This document shows, one piece after another, positions 42,269 to 51,452 of a DNA stretch of 64,000 nucleotides. Each line of letters begins with the position of its first letter. Position 1 is the first letter of the stretch. A program made the translations under genes and the position numbers. A model generated the notes under the pieces. That model was not told the DNA's origin. It searched no databases and saw only the letters and a program-made list of their open reading frames with translations. The stretch covers positions 1 through 64,000 of the forward strand of contig JAZNBG010000042.1 in NCBI GenBank assembly GCA_045586925.1, read 5' to 3'. The stretch comes from SIG440 sp045586925. Its GTDB lineage: Bacteria; Bacillota; Clostridia; Monoglobales; Monoglobaceae.

Positions 42269-44902
42269 TTATCTTAAATTTAATTGCCTTATAAGTTCAT
42301 CAATGCAGTATGCGTCTTCTATGCTGTCTAATACATTGGGATTATCTCCTATAATTATAAGTCCTTTATTATCCCAGAATACTTTTTTACCTATAGCTTC
42401 AACCAAGGCTCTTAAGGGAATTAAAACTCTGTCCTCTCTCATAACGGGAGCTGTATCCATTTCTGTATTGCTTCCGTCAATGCTTAAAATATTACTTTTC
42501 ATTCTCATTTTAACGGTTTTTCCGTCTATACCTACGGTTACCTCTTCAGTTTCTTCATTCCAGTTTACATCTGCTTCAAACGCCTCCGAAATAAATCTCA
42601 CAGGAACTAAGGTACGTCCGTTTTCAACAATTGGGAACACCATATCATTTTCTATATCAACCTGAGTCTTTTCACCCTTTACATAAGCACCTGCCTTGTC
42701 GACCGCAAGTACGACAGTGTCTTTAATTGCATCTATGATATATTCATCGTAATTTCCCATTTTTTCAAAGTGAACATCCTCAAATTCTGGAAGCTGCTTG
42801 TATATCGCTGCATCTTCTTTTAAACGGTAATCACGGTTTTCAATATCCACAAAGCCAGGGTCGCTCAAGCTTATGTTGTTTTCTATGGCAGTAGCTTTTT
42901 TAACAATCTCTTCCCTAAAATCCGGCTCACCGCAGTTAACCATAACATTGTTTCTGGCTACGGTTCTCTCAGGATAGCGCATATCCTTTTTATCCCAGTC
43001 CTTCATTTCAGGAAAATGGGATAGCCACAGTTCTCCGTTCCACGGAACGCTGTTAAAGGTGTTCCAATGCTTCTGATAATCTATAAAATGCTGGTGATCA
43101 GGATACATTGGTTCAGTTCTGTAATCCTGATAAGGCTTCAGCTGCATTGGTTCCTTGTTGATATTTATATATATATTATTTGTCCATACATGATCCCAGC
43201 CTGTTGCTTGAATACCCCTGCCGTATATATTTTCAAAGATGTTATTTTTTACAATACCACCGGCAAGGTTATCGTCGAAATATACCCCTGCATTGCCATG
43301 CATTCCTGCCCCGGGCTTCAGCATATCATGAAAATAGTTGTTTTTTATTTCGTTACCTCTCCATACCCAGCTTGCACCTGCATAAATCGCGCCGGAATCA
43401 TCAACACCATTAAGAATGTCGTACATTTCATTAAATTCAATTACGTTATAGCAATCCGCAAACTGCATGGCAAGATGCTCACCGTTGTGCATCTTGTTAT
43501 GAGATATTCTGTTGCCAACGCCCGAAACCGACATTGCACCCCTATAGGTCTTTGTTATTCTTGTAAAATCCTCAACATGGTTATTTTCAAGATAGTTTTC
43601 AGCACGAGTTAAGGTATTAGTGTCTCCACCACTAAGAGTAAACCCACCATCTGCTCTTTCAACATGGTTTCCAACTGCTCCGTTATGATAACCACCTATT
43701 ATTGCCGCTCCATAGCCGGCAATATTTTTTATGTCGTTATAAGCAACTAAATTTTCCTCTCCGCCGATTATATCAAATGCGTTATTTCTCGTCGCCTGAA
43801 CCTCCAGGCCTCTGATTGTTACATATGAAGTATTTTCTAAACAGAACATTGAATCCGCAAGAGTGGAAAGATAAATTTCTGAGTTTCTTGTAGATTCCTC
43901 CGGCGGATAAAAATATAGTATTTCTTTTTCCTTATCGAGATAATATTCACCGGGCTGGTCAATTTCTTCAATAAGATTAAAAACATAAAAGATAGTTGTA
44001 TCAACAAAAGGTCCACCGAAACGATCCGGCCAGTGTGAAGTATGGATAACACCGTCTTCAACACTTACAATATTCATAGAGGAATCACACCAGGTTAAGC
44101 TCCAATAGCCATAGGTTATAAGATTATCGAGGGATTTCTCCCAGTTTTTTGCTCTTGCAGAATCGGCTATCTTAAACTTAAATCCGGCAACACCCTCTTT
44201 AGAAGGCTCAACTACCTCACTTATTTGGGAATATCCGCCGTTTCCGTTATCCGCATTCGGCCATCTTGCAATGTTCATAATCTCATCATCAACAATAAGC
44301 TCGTTGGCATAAACAGTGACGCTTTCTCTTAACTCGGCATTAGTAAACGCACCCGGATATTTCTGAGGTGCAACCTCAAAATCAGGAATGGTGCTTAAAT
44401 CATACTGATACAGAAATTCTCTCGCATTAGCATCATATAAGCGATTAAGAACCGCAGTGTCGCTTACACGTTTAAAATCCTTTACCTCAAGCTTTAGACC
44501 GCCTATAAATTTAACCTTTTCATCCTTATAGGCACGGTAGGTTATGGGACTTTCCTTTGTTCCCGCATCCTCTTCGGTTAGTTTAAACTGCGTAAGCTGG
44601 GAATATGTGCCTTCCCTTATATAAACGCAGATTCCACCCTTTGGAAGGCCGTGTTCCGCCTTTTGCTTTCTTATTGCAGCTCTTGCCGCCTCTATGGTTG
44701 CAAAGGGTGCGTCAATGGTTCCGGGATTTTCGTCATCTCCGTCGGTTGCAACATAATATGTATTCATCACCGGAACACCAGCTTCAGAAGCAATCCCTTT
44801 AGAAACACTATTTTCGAATACAATTTCCTCAGCGCTAATGCTCATACCAAAGCTACCAAACAAAGCCAGCACGGATAGCGCTGTTGAAATAAATTTTTTC
44901 AT
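42269..44902 (-). CDS. Secreted right-handed beta-helix protein with copper-amine-oxidase-N-like domain
   Basis: 877 residues, signal peptide MKKFISTALSVLALFGSFGM to ISA. The N-terminal DUF1565-type start (TYYVATDGDDENPGTIDAPF) leads into a long parallel beta-helix (about 60-720) as in polysaccharide lyases and glycosidases. Residues ~755-860 resemble the Cu_amine_oxidN1 domain (GRTLVPVRFISEAFEADVNW, VLIPLRALVEAIGKKVFWDN), often a wall- or substrate-binding add-on in Clostridia. Catalytic residues cannot be assigned by eye. Start follows GGAGG. Encoded next to the ABC importer. Confidence 0.85.
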   Translation of the reverse strand: MKKFISTALSVLALFGSFGMSISAEEIVFENSVSKGIASEAGVPVMNTYYVATDGDDENPGTIDAPFATIEAARAAIRKQKAEHGLPKGGICVYIREGTYSQLTQFKLTEEDAGTKESPITYRAYKDEKVKFIGGLKLEVKDFKRVSDTAVLNRLYDANAREFLYQYDLSTIPDFEVAPQKYPGAFTNAELRESVTVYANELIVDDEIMNIARWPNADNGNGGYSQISEVVEPSKEGVAGFKFKIADSARAKNWEKSLDNLITYGYWSLTWCDSSMNIVSVEDGVIHTSHWPDRFGGPFVDTTIFYVFNLIEEIDQPGEYYLDKEKEILYFYPPEESTRNSEIYLSTLADSMFCLENTSYVTIRGLEVQATRNNAFDIIGGEENLVAYNDIKNIAGYGAAIIGGYHNGAVGNHVERADGGFTLSGGDTNTLTRAENYLENNHVEDFTRITKTYRGAMSVSGVGNRISHNKMHNGEHLAMQFADCYNVIEFNEMYDILNGVDDSGAIYAGASWVWRGNEIKNNYFHDMLKPGAGMHGNAGVYFDDNLAGGIVKNNIFENIYGRGIQATGWDHVWTNNIYININKEPMQLKPYQDYRTEPMYPDHQHFIDYQKHWNTFNSVPWNGELWLSHFPEMKDWDKKDMRYPERTVARNNVMVNCGEPDFREEIVKKATAIENNISLSDPGFVDIENRDYRLKEDAAIYKQLPEFEDVHFEKMGNYDEYIIDAIKDTVVLAVDKAGAYVKGEKTQVDIENDMVFPIVENGRTLVPVRFISEAFEADVNWNEETEEVTVGIDGKTVKMRMKSNILSIDGSNTEMDTAPVMREDRVLIPLRALVEAIGKKVFWDNKGLIIIGDNPNVLDSIEDAYCIDELIRQLNLR

Positions 44903-44914
44903 TAGCTATCCTCC

Positions 44915-46357
44915 TTATTTTTTGTTTGCGAAAAATTCGTTAACCTGTCTCTGAAATTCCTCCTGCACCTTTTTCTGACCTGCTGCTTCAAGCTCTGCAA
45001 CATATTTGTCATAATATTCATCAATATCAAGTGAGCCTGTAAGCATAGCTGCATATTTACTATTAACTGTTGTTATCTGTGAAATTTCACCGGTGATCTT
45101 TGTTGTATCAGGAACAAAGCCCAGAAGCGGAGATTTTGTTGCTTCATTATTATACTTTTCCCACATCTCAACAGTATCGTCCTCCATGCCTTCCCAAAGA
45201 TATGCATTCATACGATTTCCGAAGAAAATATCGGTCTTTGGTGCATATCCTGAATTTTCAACAAACTGCACCTTGTTATCCTCGGTAAGATTATAGTGCT
45301 TACCCATTATACCGTTACAAACCAGATTATAAAAATCCTTATCGGTATCAAGCAGATTTATAAGCTGAACTGCTTTTTCCGGATGCTTTGAATTAGCACC
45401 AACGGAAAGCATTGCAAGAAGAGAAGAATGACGCTGAACATAAGGCTGGTCAGTAAATGCATATACACATTCCTGTCCGTATTCTTCAATTGCTATTCTG
45501 TCTGAGCCATAGCCCCAGGTAACTCCTGCTACGCCGTATTTACAGTTACGCAAATCTGTTGTGTCATCACCGGCACTTGCAACATCGGCTCTTATGTATC
45601 CTTTTTGATACCATTCGCGAATTTTCTTCAAGCCCTGCTTAAATTCGTCTGTTTCATAAACCAGAGAAACCTCCGGTGAGGAGCCGTCTTTTTTAACAAC
45701 GCAGTTGGTGTTATCCATAACAAACTCATATACCGGTCTGTACCAATGACTAATGTCCGGTTTGTAAGGATACATCTCTGGCTCACCGGTTTTTATCTTT
45801 TCAAGATAAGGCTCGATTTCATCAACATGCTTTACAGCTTCAAAATCAAAGTTATACTTTTCAGCCAGTGCTTTAAATGTAAATATTATATGCGGATTAC
45901 AAATCATCTGATGATTTGGTACACCATAAATCCTTCCGTTAACCTTTGCAGCCTCAAGAGCATATTGGGGAACACTGTCCGTAAGATCAGGCGCGTATTC
46001 GTCAAGCAAATCTGTTATATCATAAAGTCCGCCGTTTAGAGCCGCCTTATGATAATCGTTCAAGAAACCGGTGAAATATATGTCGTAATCCTTGCCCGAA
46101 GCCATAAACATCTTTACCTTTTCTCCATAGGAGGCTGTATCTACGAACTCAATGTCAACTCTCGCACCTATTTTCTCTTCGGCTATTTTGTTTACCTCAG
46201 CCAGAACTGATTCCAAATCCGGCTGATCGTCACCTACTGCAACCCATGTTAGTGTGGGAATCTCATCGTCCTGTGAACCGCTTTTACAGCCTGTCAGACA
46301 GCAAACAAGCAATACACACGCCATAACCAACGCAATTAATTTCTTAAAAGCTTTCAT
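44915..46357 (-). CDS. Sugar ABC transporter substrate-binding lipoprotein (LipO/LplA type)
   Basis: 480 residues. The lipobox LTGC places the lipidated Cys at 24. The extracellular binding protein has the long form seen with YtcQ/LplA, including VNGRIYGVPNHQMICNPHII and a C-terminal DUF3502-like part. It delivers oligosaccharides (likely uronate- or rhamnose-containing, by family) to the two permeases encoded upstream. No ATPase gene is nearby; such systems usually share MsmX. Confidence 0.93.
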   Translation of the reverse strand: MKAFKKLIALVMACVLLVCCLTGCKSGSQDDEIPTLTWVAVGDDQPDLESVLAEVNKIAEEKIGARVDIEFVDTASYGEKVKMFMASGKDYDIYFTGFLNDYHKAALNGGLYDITDLLDEYAPDLTDSVPQYALEAAKVNGRIYGVPNHQMICNPHIIFTFKALAEKYNFDFEAVKHVDEIEPYLEKIKTGEPEMYPYKPDISHWYRPVYEFVMDNTNCVVKKDGSSPEVSLVYETDEFKQGLKKIREWYQKGYIRADVASAGDDTTDLRNCKYGVAGVTWGYGSDRIAIEEYGQECVYAFTDQPYVQRHSSLLAMLSVGANSKHPEKAVQLINLLDTDKDFYNLVCNGIMGKHYNLTEDNKVQFVENSGYAPKTDIFFGNRMNAYLWEGMEDDTVEMWEKYNNEATKSPLLGFVPDTTKITGEISQITTVNSKYAAMLTGSLDIDEYYDKYVAELEAAGQKKVQEEFQRQVNEFFANKK

Positions 46358-46403
46358 TTTTCTTACCTTCCTTTTTGTTTATATTTTTATTTTTTTATTT
46401 TAA

Positions 46404-47282
46404 TTAACCTTTAACACTTCCCACTGTAATACCCTTAACAAAATATTTCTGGAAGAATGGGAAAACAAACAGTGCAGGCCCGGCAACCACAATAGCCATT
46501 GCCATTCTCACAGTTTCCGAAGGAATTTCTCCCATATTTTCCACAGAATTTCCTGCCGCCATCTGCTGAAGGATAATATCTATGTTTGTAAGTATTTTCT
46601 GCAAAAAGTACTGCAGACTCACCAGTGAATCGTCATTTATATAGAGCATTGCCGTATACCAGTCATTCCATTTACCTAAGAAAACCATAAGAGCAACCGT
46701 TGCAAGCACAGGCTTTGAAAGAGGAAGAATCATTGTTGAAAATATACGGTATTCGGAAGCACCGTCAATCTGGGCTGATTCAATAATTTCTTGGGGAATA
46801 CCCTGAAAAAATGTTCTTATCATAAACACATACCAAGGACTAATCAGCCCAGGCAGAATATAAACAAGAATGTTATCGTCAAGATGCAGATATTGAGTCA
46901 TCAGTATATAGGTAGGAACAAGTCCACCATTAAACAGCATTGTAAAAAAAAGATAAAACGAGAGGGCTTTCCCGTATCTAAAATTCGTTCTCGACAATGG
47001 ATATGCAATCATAGACATAAGTAACACACTTAAAACCATGCTGGCAACACTAAATAAAGCAGTTATCTTATAAGCCTGCAAAATAGCGCCTGGGTTTTCA
47101 AATACATATTTATATGCCGATAGGTCAAAATTTTTCGGTATAACACTGTATCCGTATTTTGAAATGTCTTTTATATTTGAAAGAGATGTTCCCAATACTA
47201 AAAGCAGCGGATAAACAACGCCTACACACAATAATATTAAAACACAAAACAATACAAGCTGTGCAATTTTATTAGTTTTCAT
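46404..47282 (-). CDS. Sugar ABC transporter permease, LplC/YtcP type
   Basis: 292 residues with six hydrophobic spans. The EAA loop that contacts the ATPase is ESAQIDGASEYRIFSTMILP. The C-terminus KYFVKGITVGSVKG is characteristic of carbohydrate permeases of the CUT1 family. Forms a heterodimer with the product of the next gene upstream. Confidence 0.94.
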   Translation of the reverse strand: MKTNKIAQLVLFCVLILLCVGVVYPLLLVLGTSLSNIKDISKYGYSVIPKNFDLSAYKYVFENPGAILQAYKITALFSVASMVLSVLLMSMIAYPLSRTNFRYGKALSFYLFFTMLFNGGLVPTYILMTQYLHLDDNILVYILPGLISPWYVFMIRTFFQGIPQEIIESAQIDGASEYRIFSTMILPLSKPVLATVALMVFLGKWNDWYTAMLYINDDSLVSLQYFLQKILTNIDIILQQMAAGNSVENMGEIPSETVRMAMAIVVAGPALFVFPFFQKYFVKGITVGSVKG

Positions 47283-47294
47283 ATTCTCACCATC

Positions 47295-48239
47295 CTAAAA
47301 CAAACTTCTTTCCGGATCAATTTTCTTAGCGACATAGTTTGTTGCCATAACCATAACAAATCCCACCACCGACTGGAGCAGGCCAACCGCAGAGGATAAC
47401 CCCATATCTCCCAAAACTCTCATAGTTCTGAAGATATATGTATCGATTACATCGGTTGTTTCATATAAAACACCCACATCTCTTGTAACCTGATAGAATA
47501 ACCCAAAGTCCGCCCTGAAAATATTGCCTATTTTCAGTATTGTAAGTATTGTCATAAGGGGCAGAAGACTTGGTATCATAATATGTATAACCTGTTTAAA
47601 TTTATTTGCTCCATCAAGCTTTGCTGCTTCAAACAAGCTTTCATCCACACCCATAAGTGCTGCATAATAAATAATGGAATCCATCCCTACATTTTTCCAG
47701 ATTGACGCAACGGTTAAAATAACCGGCCACGCCTTCGGCGATGAATACCAATCTACCTTTTCAAGTCCCAGACTGCTTAAAATTTTATTAAGTGAGCCGT
47801 GTTCCGTGTGCAGAATTGCATACGCCATATACGCAACAACTACCCAAGATAGGAAGTTGGGGGTAATCAAAACAGTCTGAAATGTCTTTGTCGCAAGTCT
47901 GCTTTTCATTTCAAACAGAAGCACTGCGACGATTATTGCTGCAATAAGACCAAAAACAATAAACAGTGCATTAAGCGATATAGTGTTCCATGTTATTTTA
48001 AAAAACTCATTGGAGCCTACAAATACTTTAAAATTCTGAAGTCCTACCCAATCGCTACCAAAAATACCTTTTGAATAGTCAAACCTTTTAAAAGCCATAA
48101 CCAGTCCTCCCATGGGAAGATAGTTAAATACAAACACCAGAAGCACCGGTATTATGCACAACAAGCTTAGCTGCAATTCAGACTGTGTCATTTTCTTTCT
48201 TAAATGTTTTTTCACGCTTATTTCACGTTTTAAATTCAA
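47295..48239 (-). CDS. Sugar ABC transporter permease, LplB type
   Basis: 314 residues with six spans. EAA loop: EAAKLDGANKFKQVIHIMIP; SWVVVAYMAYAIL and the C-terminal KKIDPERSLF fit LplB. TTG at 48239 is taken as start because GGGGTGG lies just upstream; an internal ATG at 48191 is the alternative. First gene of the leftward sugar operon, behind the promoter at 48278-48306. Confidence 0.92.
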   Translation of the reverse strand: MNLKREISVKKHLRKKMTQSELQLSLLCIIPVLLVFVFNYLPMGGLVMAFKRFDYSKGIFGSDWVGLQNFKVFVGSNEFFKITWNTISLNALFIVFGLIAAIIVAVLLFEMKSRLATKTFQTVLITPNFLSWVVVAYMAYAILHTEHGSLNKILSSLGLEKVDWYSSPKAWPVILTVASIWKNVGMDSIIYYAALMGVDESLFEAAKLDGANKFKQVIHIMIPSLLPLMTILTILKIGNIFRADFGLFYQVTRDVGVLYETTDVIDTYIFRTMRVLGDMGLSSAVGLLQSVVGFVMVMATNYVAKKIDPERSLF

Positions 48240-48277
48240 TTATGCCACCCCTTTTATCATGATTCGTTATTAATTAT

Positions 48278-48344
48278 ATTATAAAAGCATACTTTTTTTT
48301 AAACAATGCTGATTTTTTGGGTTGTTTTTATTCTTTTTTTGGGG
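48278..48344 (-). promoter_or_regulatory. Promoter and putative YesN operator of the ABC/sugar operon
   Basis: Minus strand TTGTTT (48301-48306), 17-nt spacer, TATAAT (48278-48283). Directly upstream are two direct repeats of CCAAAAAA (ends at 48313-48320 and 48334-48342), 22 bp apart. AraC-type regulators usually bind two repeats two helical turns apart next to the -35. The same arrangement recurs at 60208-60271. Confidence 0.65.
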
Positions 48345-48358
48345 AAAATAAAAAAGGC

Positions 48359-48387
48359 TTGATTTAAGGGTATTTTTACCTTATTAT
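48359..48387 (+). promoter_or_regulatory. Promoter of the yesN-yesM operon
   Basis: TTGATT (48359-48364), 17-nt spacer, TATTAT (48382-48387), about 55 nt before the yesN start. Divergent from the ABC promoter; the putative operator repeats lie between the two. Confidence 0.6.
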
Positions 48388-48442
48388 TATAACTGTGGGA
48401 TTACTTAAACACTTTATTCACATTAACACGGGAGGGATTTCA

Positions 48443-49651
48443 ATGTATAAAATGATAATAATTGACGATGATATTCTTGCCTTACAGGGACTTTCCGAAA
48501 TATTAAAGGAAACTAACTCTGATTTTACTATCGAAAACACATTTACCAATGGTAAAGAAGCACTTGAATATATAAAAACACATAACGTCGATGTAATTAT
48601 TTCAGATATCAAGATGCCCACTCTGGACGGACTTGAGCTTGCCAAAATATGCTCAACCAACTATCCCCACATAAGCATCATTCTTTTAAGTGCATATTCT
48701 TTTTTTGAATATGCTCAGACTGCATTAAAATACAATGTTTTTAGATATATATTAAAGCCCGTTGACTTTGACGAGCTTTCAGTCGTGCTTGAAGCATTGA
48801 AAAAAGAGTTGCAAGCCAAAAAACTACCAGCAAGCAAAAGCTTTTTACCCAATAGCATTTTTTTAGAACGACATCAGCTTTTTTCCAGTCTTTTATGCGG
48901 CTTTATTTCCGAAAAATCAATGCTGTCAAAAAGCCTGTCTGATATCGGCATAAACATAGACTTAAATACCGATAAATGCACTATAATCTATGCACGTATC
49001 AACGACTTTTCCAACTACATTGAACATAAATGGCATCACGGACGAGAACGCTTGTACACCGCAATAAGCCGTCTGATGCCTCAGGATTCCTCTGATATGT
49101 ACTGCATTTTCTCTCGGTATTCCTGGAACACTCTTGAATTTATCCTTATGTGCAAAGATAATTCCGATAAATTCAACGATAACATCCATCTGTTCTGCAA
49201 CACCTTACAACAAAATTTGCTGAATAATTTAACTCTTGAAATAACCATAGCCGATTCTCCGGAAATATACCCGAACTTTTTCGCGTTGCTGCAAAATCGC
49301 TTTAATCTGCCCATTAACGATGTGGCACAAAATCATATAACGAACATTATTATTCCATATATTAACGAGCATTTTTCCGAACCCCTGACACTTAAAGCAG
49401 TAGCCTCTTTAATTCCTATGAATGCTTCGTATTTCAGCGTTTATTTCAAGCAGATTACACACGAAAACTTTATTGATTATTTAACAAAAATCCGTATGAA
49501 GGAAGCTAAAAAGCTTATAGAAACCACCAATCACAGCATATCCAATATATGCAATATGGTAGGCTATAAAAATCTTTCTCACTTTTATCAAACTTTTAAA
49601 AAGCTCTACAACGACTCCCCTTCTGCTTACAGAAAACAACCGACCAAATAA
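48443..49651 (+). CDS. yesN: Response regulator with AraC-type DNA-binding domain (YesN-like)
   Basis: 402 residues from the ATG at 48443, preceded by GGGAGG. The receiver domain (1-120) has acidic residues in IIIDDD, phospho-acceptor Asp55 in ISDIKMP and the conserved Lys in LKPVDF. A linker region follows, then two helix-turn-helix motifs of the AraC fold (about 300-400: LTLKAVASLIPMNASYFSVY, ISNICNMVGYKNLSHFYQTF). Phosphorylated by the YesM-like kinase encoded 11 nt downstream; likely activates the divergent sugar importer. Confidence 0.94.
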   Translation: MYKMIIIDDDILALQGLSEILKETNSDFTIENTFTNGKEALEYIKTHNVDVIISDIKMPTLDGLELAKICSTNYPHISIILLSAYSFFEYAQTALKYNVFRYILKPVDFDELSVVLEALKKELQAKKLPASKSFLPNSIFLERHQLFSSLLCGFISEKSMLSKSLSDIGINIDLNTDKCTIIYARINDFSNYIEHKWHHGRERLYTAISRLMPQDSSDMYCIFSRYSWNTLEFILMCKDNSDKFNDNIHLFCNTLQQNLLNNLTLEITIADSPEIYPNFFALLQNRFNLPINDVAQNHITNIIIPYINEHFSEPLTLKAVASLIPMNASYFSVYFKQITHENFIDYLTKIRMKEAKKLIETTNHSISNICNMVGYKNLSHFYQTFKKLYNDSPSAYRKQPTK

Positions 49652-49662
49652 AGGAGTTGGAA

Positions 49663-51438
49663 ATGAAAAAACAATACGATTCCATTGAACTAATAAAATC
49701 ATTTCATGTAAAAAGTGTATTTTTCAGATATTGGGTTAAAATCACACTTTTAATGCTTATGCCCTTCACTATTGTTACAAGTATAATTTCTTCCTCCTAC
49801 TATATGGCATTCCGAAATGAAGCCATGCACAAAATAGAATACTCTCAAACCGAGGTTGTGAATTACGCAAACTTAACACTTCAAAGACTTGATGAATACA
49901 CAGAGAACATATCCTTAAGCACTGAATTTCACCGTTTTTTATACTTAAGTGATATAACAAAGCTTAGCCTTAGCGATGCCAATGACCTTAGTATTTTAAG
50001 GCGTTATCTTCGTGTTCAGCAAATCAGCTCCTCTGATGCCGTCATTAATGTCGCTGTTTACAGCTTTAAAAATGATTATATTATTTCAACCGGAAAATGC
50101 GATTTTTTAAACAATTTTGATGATATAACGTGGCATGGATATTTTATTGCAAACAAAAAACAAAAATATATTATCCCTTCGGAAGATGGCACATTATTTG
50201 TTTGTAGTCTTATTGGAAGCCCTATCTCTCCGAACGGAATGATAATCTATGAAATATCTCCTCTAAAGCTGCTTAACCCCACCAATGACCCCATAATAGA
50301 ACAATTTGATTTTACATTTTTAAATTCATATAACCAATGTATATTTACCACAACAGACTTGGATTTGGCGGCGGTTTATAATGAACTTGAAACCGAAAAG
50401 CCAAATTTTGAAAGCTCCACATTAAAAACAAAAAAAGAAAAGCGTTTTATCTATACAGAAGCAGATATAAATGCTAATTTCCTATACATCAGAGTGAATC
50501 CGGATGTTTTTATAAATAAGAAATCATTAACACTTACTATTGTTCTGCTCGTATTCCTGCTGATTATATTAACCCCGCTGATAATTTCGTTTTCAATATC
50601 CTGGTATTTTTATAGAGAGCTCCTCGCTATAATGCAAACTTTAAGCCCTACGGAAAACATATACAGTGTCACAAAAAACGCAAACAACGAAATCACCTTT
50701 ATAATAAATAACATTGCGAAAATGCAGGATGATAATACACTACTTAGGGAAACCATCACTGAAAAAGTTGAAGAACTTAAAACCCTCCAGGCATCCGTTC
50801 TTCAATTGCAGCTAAATCCGCATTTCCTGTTCAATGCATTAAATTCAATAAACATTGTTGTTATGAAGCTTGCCGGCTATAAAAACTTAGCGAGCACCAT
50901 GATAATTCACCTTTCTCAGCTCTTAAGAATTGCCCTTGATACAAACAATTATATTGTTTCATTCGAGGATGAAATAAACTATTCAAAGAAATATATAAAA
51001 ATTGAAGAAATACAGACCCAGAACGGATTTGATACCTTCTGGGAGGTGGATGATGCACTACTTACCTGGAAAACTCCCAAACTGATTATGCAACCCATAA
51101 TTGAAAATGCTTTCACTCACGGAATAAAACATCTTGACAGTGATATACGGGGAATACTCAACATTTCAGTTAAAGAACATTCAGGAAATGCTGTTATTTC
51201 CATAACAAACAACGGGCCTGAAATTCCGTCTGGTGAATTAAACAGTATCAATTCGGATTTAAAAAGTGGACGCCCGTCTACACCTGACCATGTAGGACTT
51301 AACAATATAAACAGGCGGATACAACTTCTGTTTGGGAAAAACTATGGCTGCTTTATTCGTTCAAATCCGGGAAAAACCACCGTTGAAATAACTATCCCTA
51401 AAATTTTAAATTTTACTGATACGGAAGAAAATATTTAA
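49663..51438 (+). CDS. yesM: Sensor histidine kinase, YesM type
   Basis: 591 residues from the ATG at 49663 (AAGGAG 7 nt upstream). Two membrane spans (about 25-47 and 288-315) flank an extracellular sensor region. The phospho-acceptor His is in LQLNPHFLFNALNSI, of the His_kinase (LytS/YesM) family. The ATPase domain follows with IIENAFTHGI (N box) and HVGLNNINRRIQLLFG (G box). It senses an extracellular sugar signal or the loaded binding protein and phosphorylates YesN. Confidence 0.94.
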   Translation: MKKQYDSIELIKSFHVKSVFFRYWVKITLLMLMPFTIVTSIISSSYYMAFRNEAMHKIEYSQTEVVNYANLTLQRLDEYTENISLSTEFHRFLYLSDITKLSLSDANDLSILRRYLRVQQISSSDAVINVAVYSFKNDYIISTGKCDFLNNFDDITWHGYFIANKKQKYIIPSEDGTLFVCSLIGSPISPNGMIIYEISPLKLLNPTNDPIIEQFDFTFLNSYNQCIFTTTDLDLAAVYNELETEKPNFESSTLKTKKEKRFIYTEADINANFLYIRVNPDVFINKKSLTLTIVLLVFLLIILTPLIISFSISWYFYRELLAIMQTLSPTENIYSVTKNANNEITFIINNIAKMQDDNTLLRETITEKVEELKTLQASVLQLQLNPHFLFNALNSINIVVMKLAGYKNLASTMIIHLSQLLRIALDTNNYIVSFEDEINYSKKYIKIEEIQTQNGFDTFWEVDDALLTWKTPKLIMQPIIENAFTHGIKHLDSDIRGILNISVKEHSGNAVISITNNGPEIPSGELNSINSDLKSGRPSTPDHVGLNNINRRIQLLFGKNYGCFIRSNPGKTTVEITIPKILNFTDTEENI

Positions 51439-51452
51439 AGGAGGAAAAGATA

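Noticed and set aside
43067..43612. Rightward frame of 181 codons inside the beta-helix gene
   Set aside because: Antisense to a well-supported secreted protein; amino-acid makeup is unlike a real protein.
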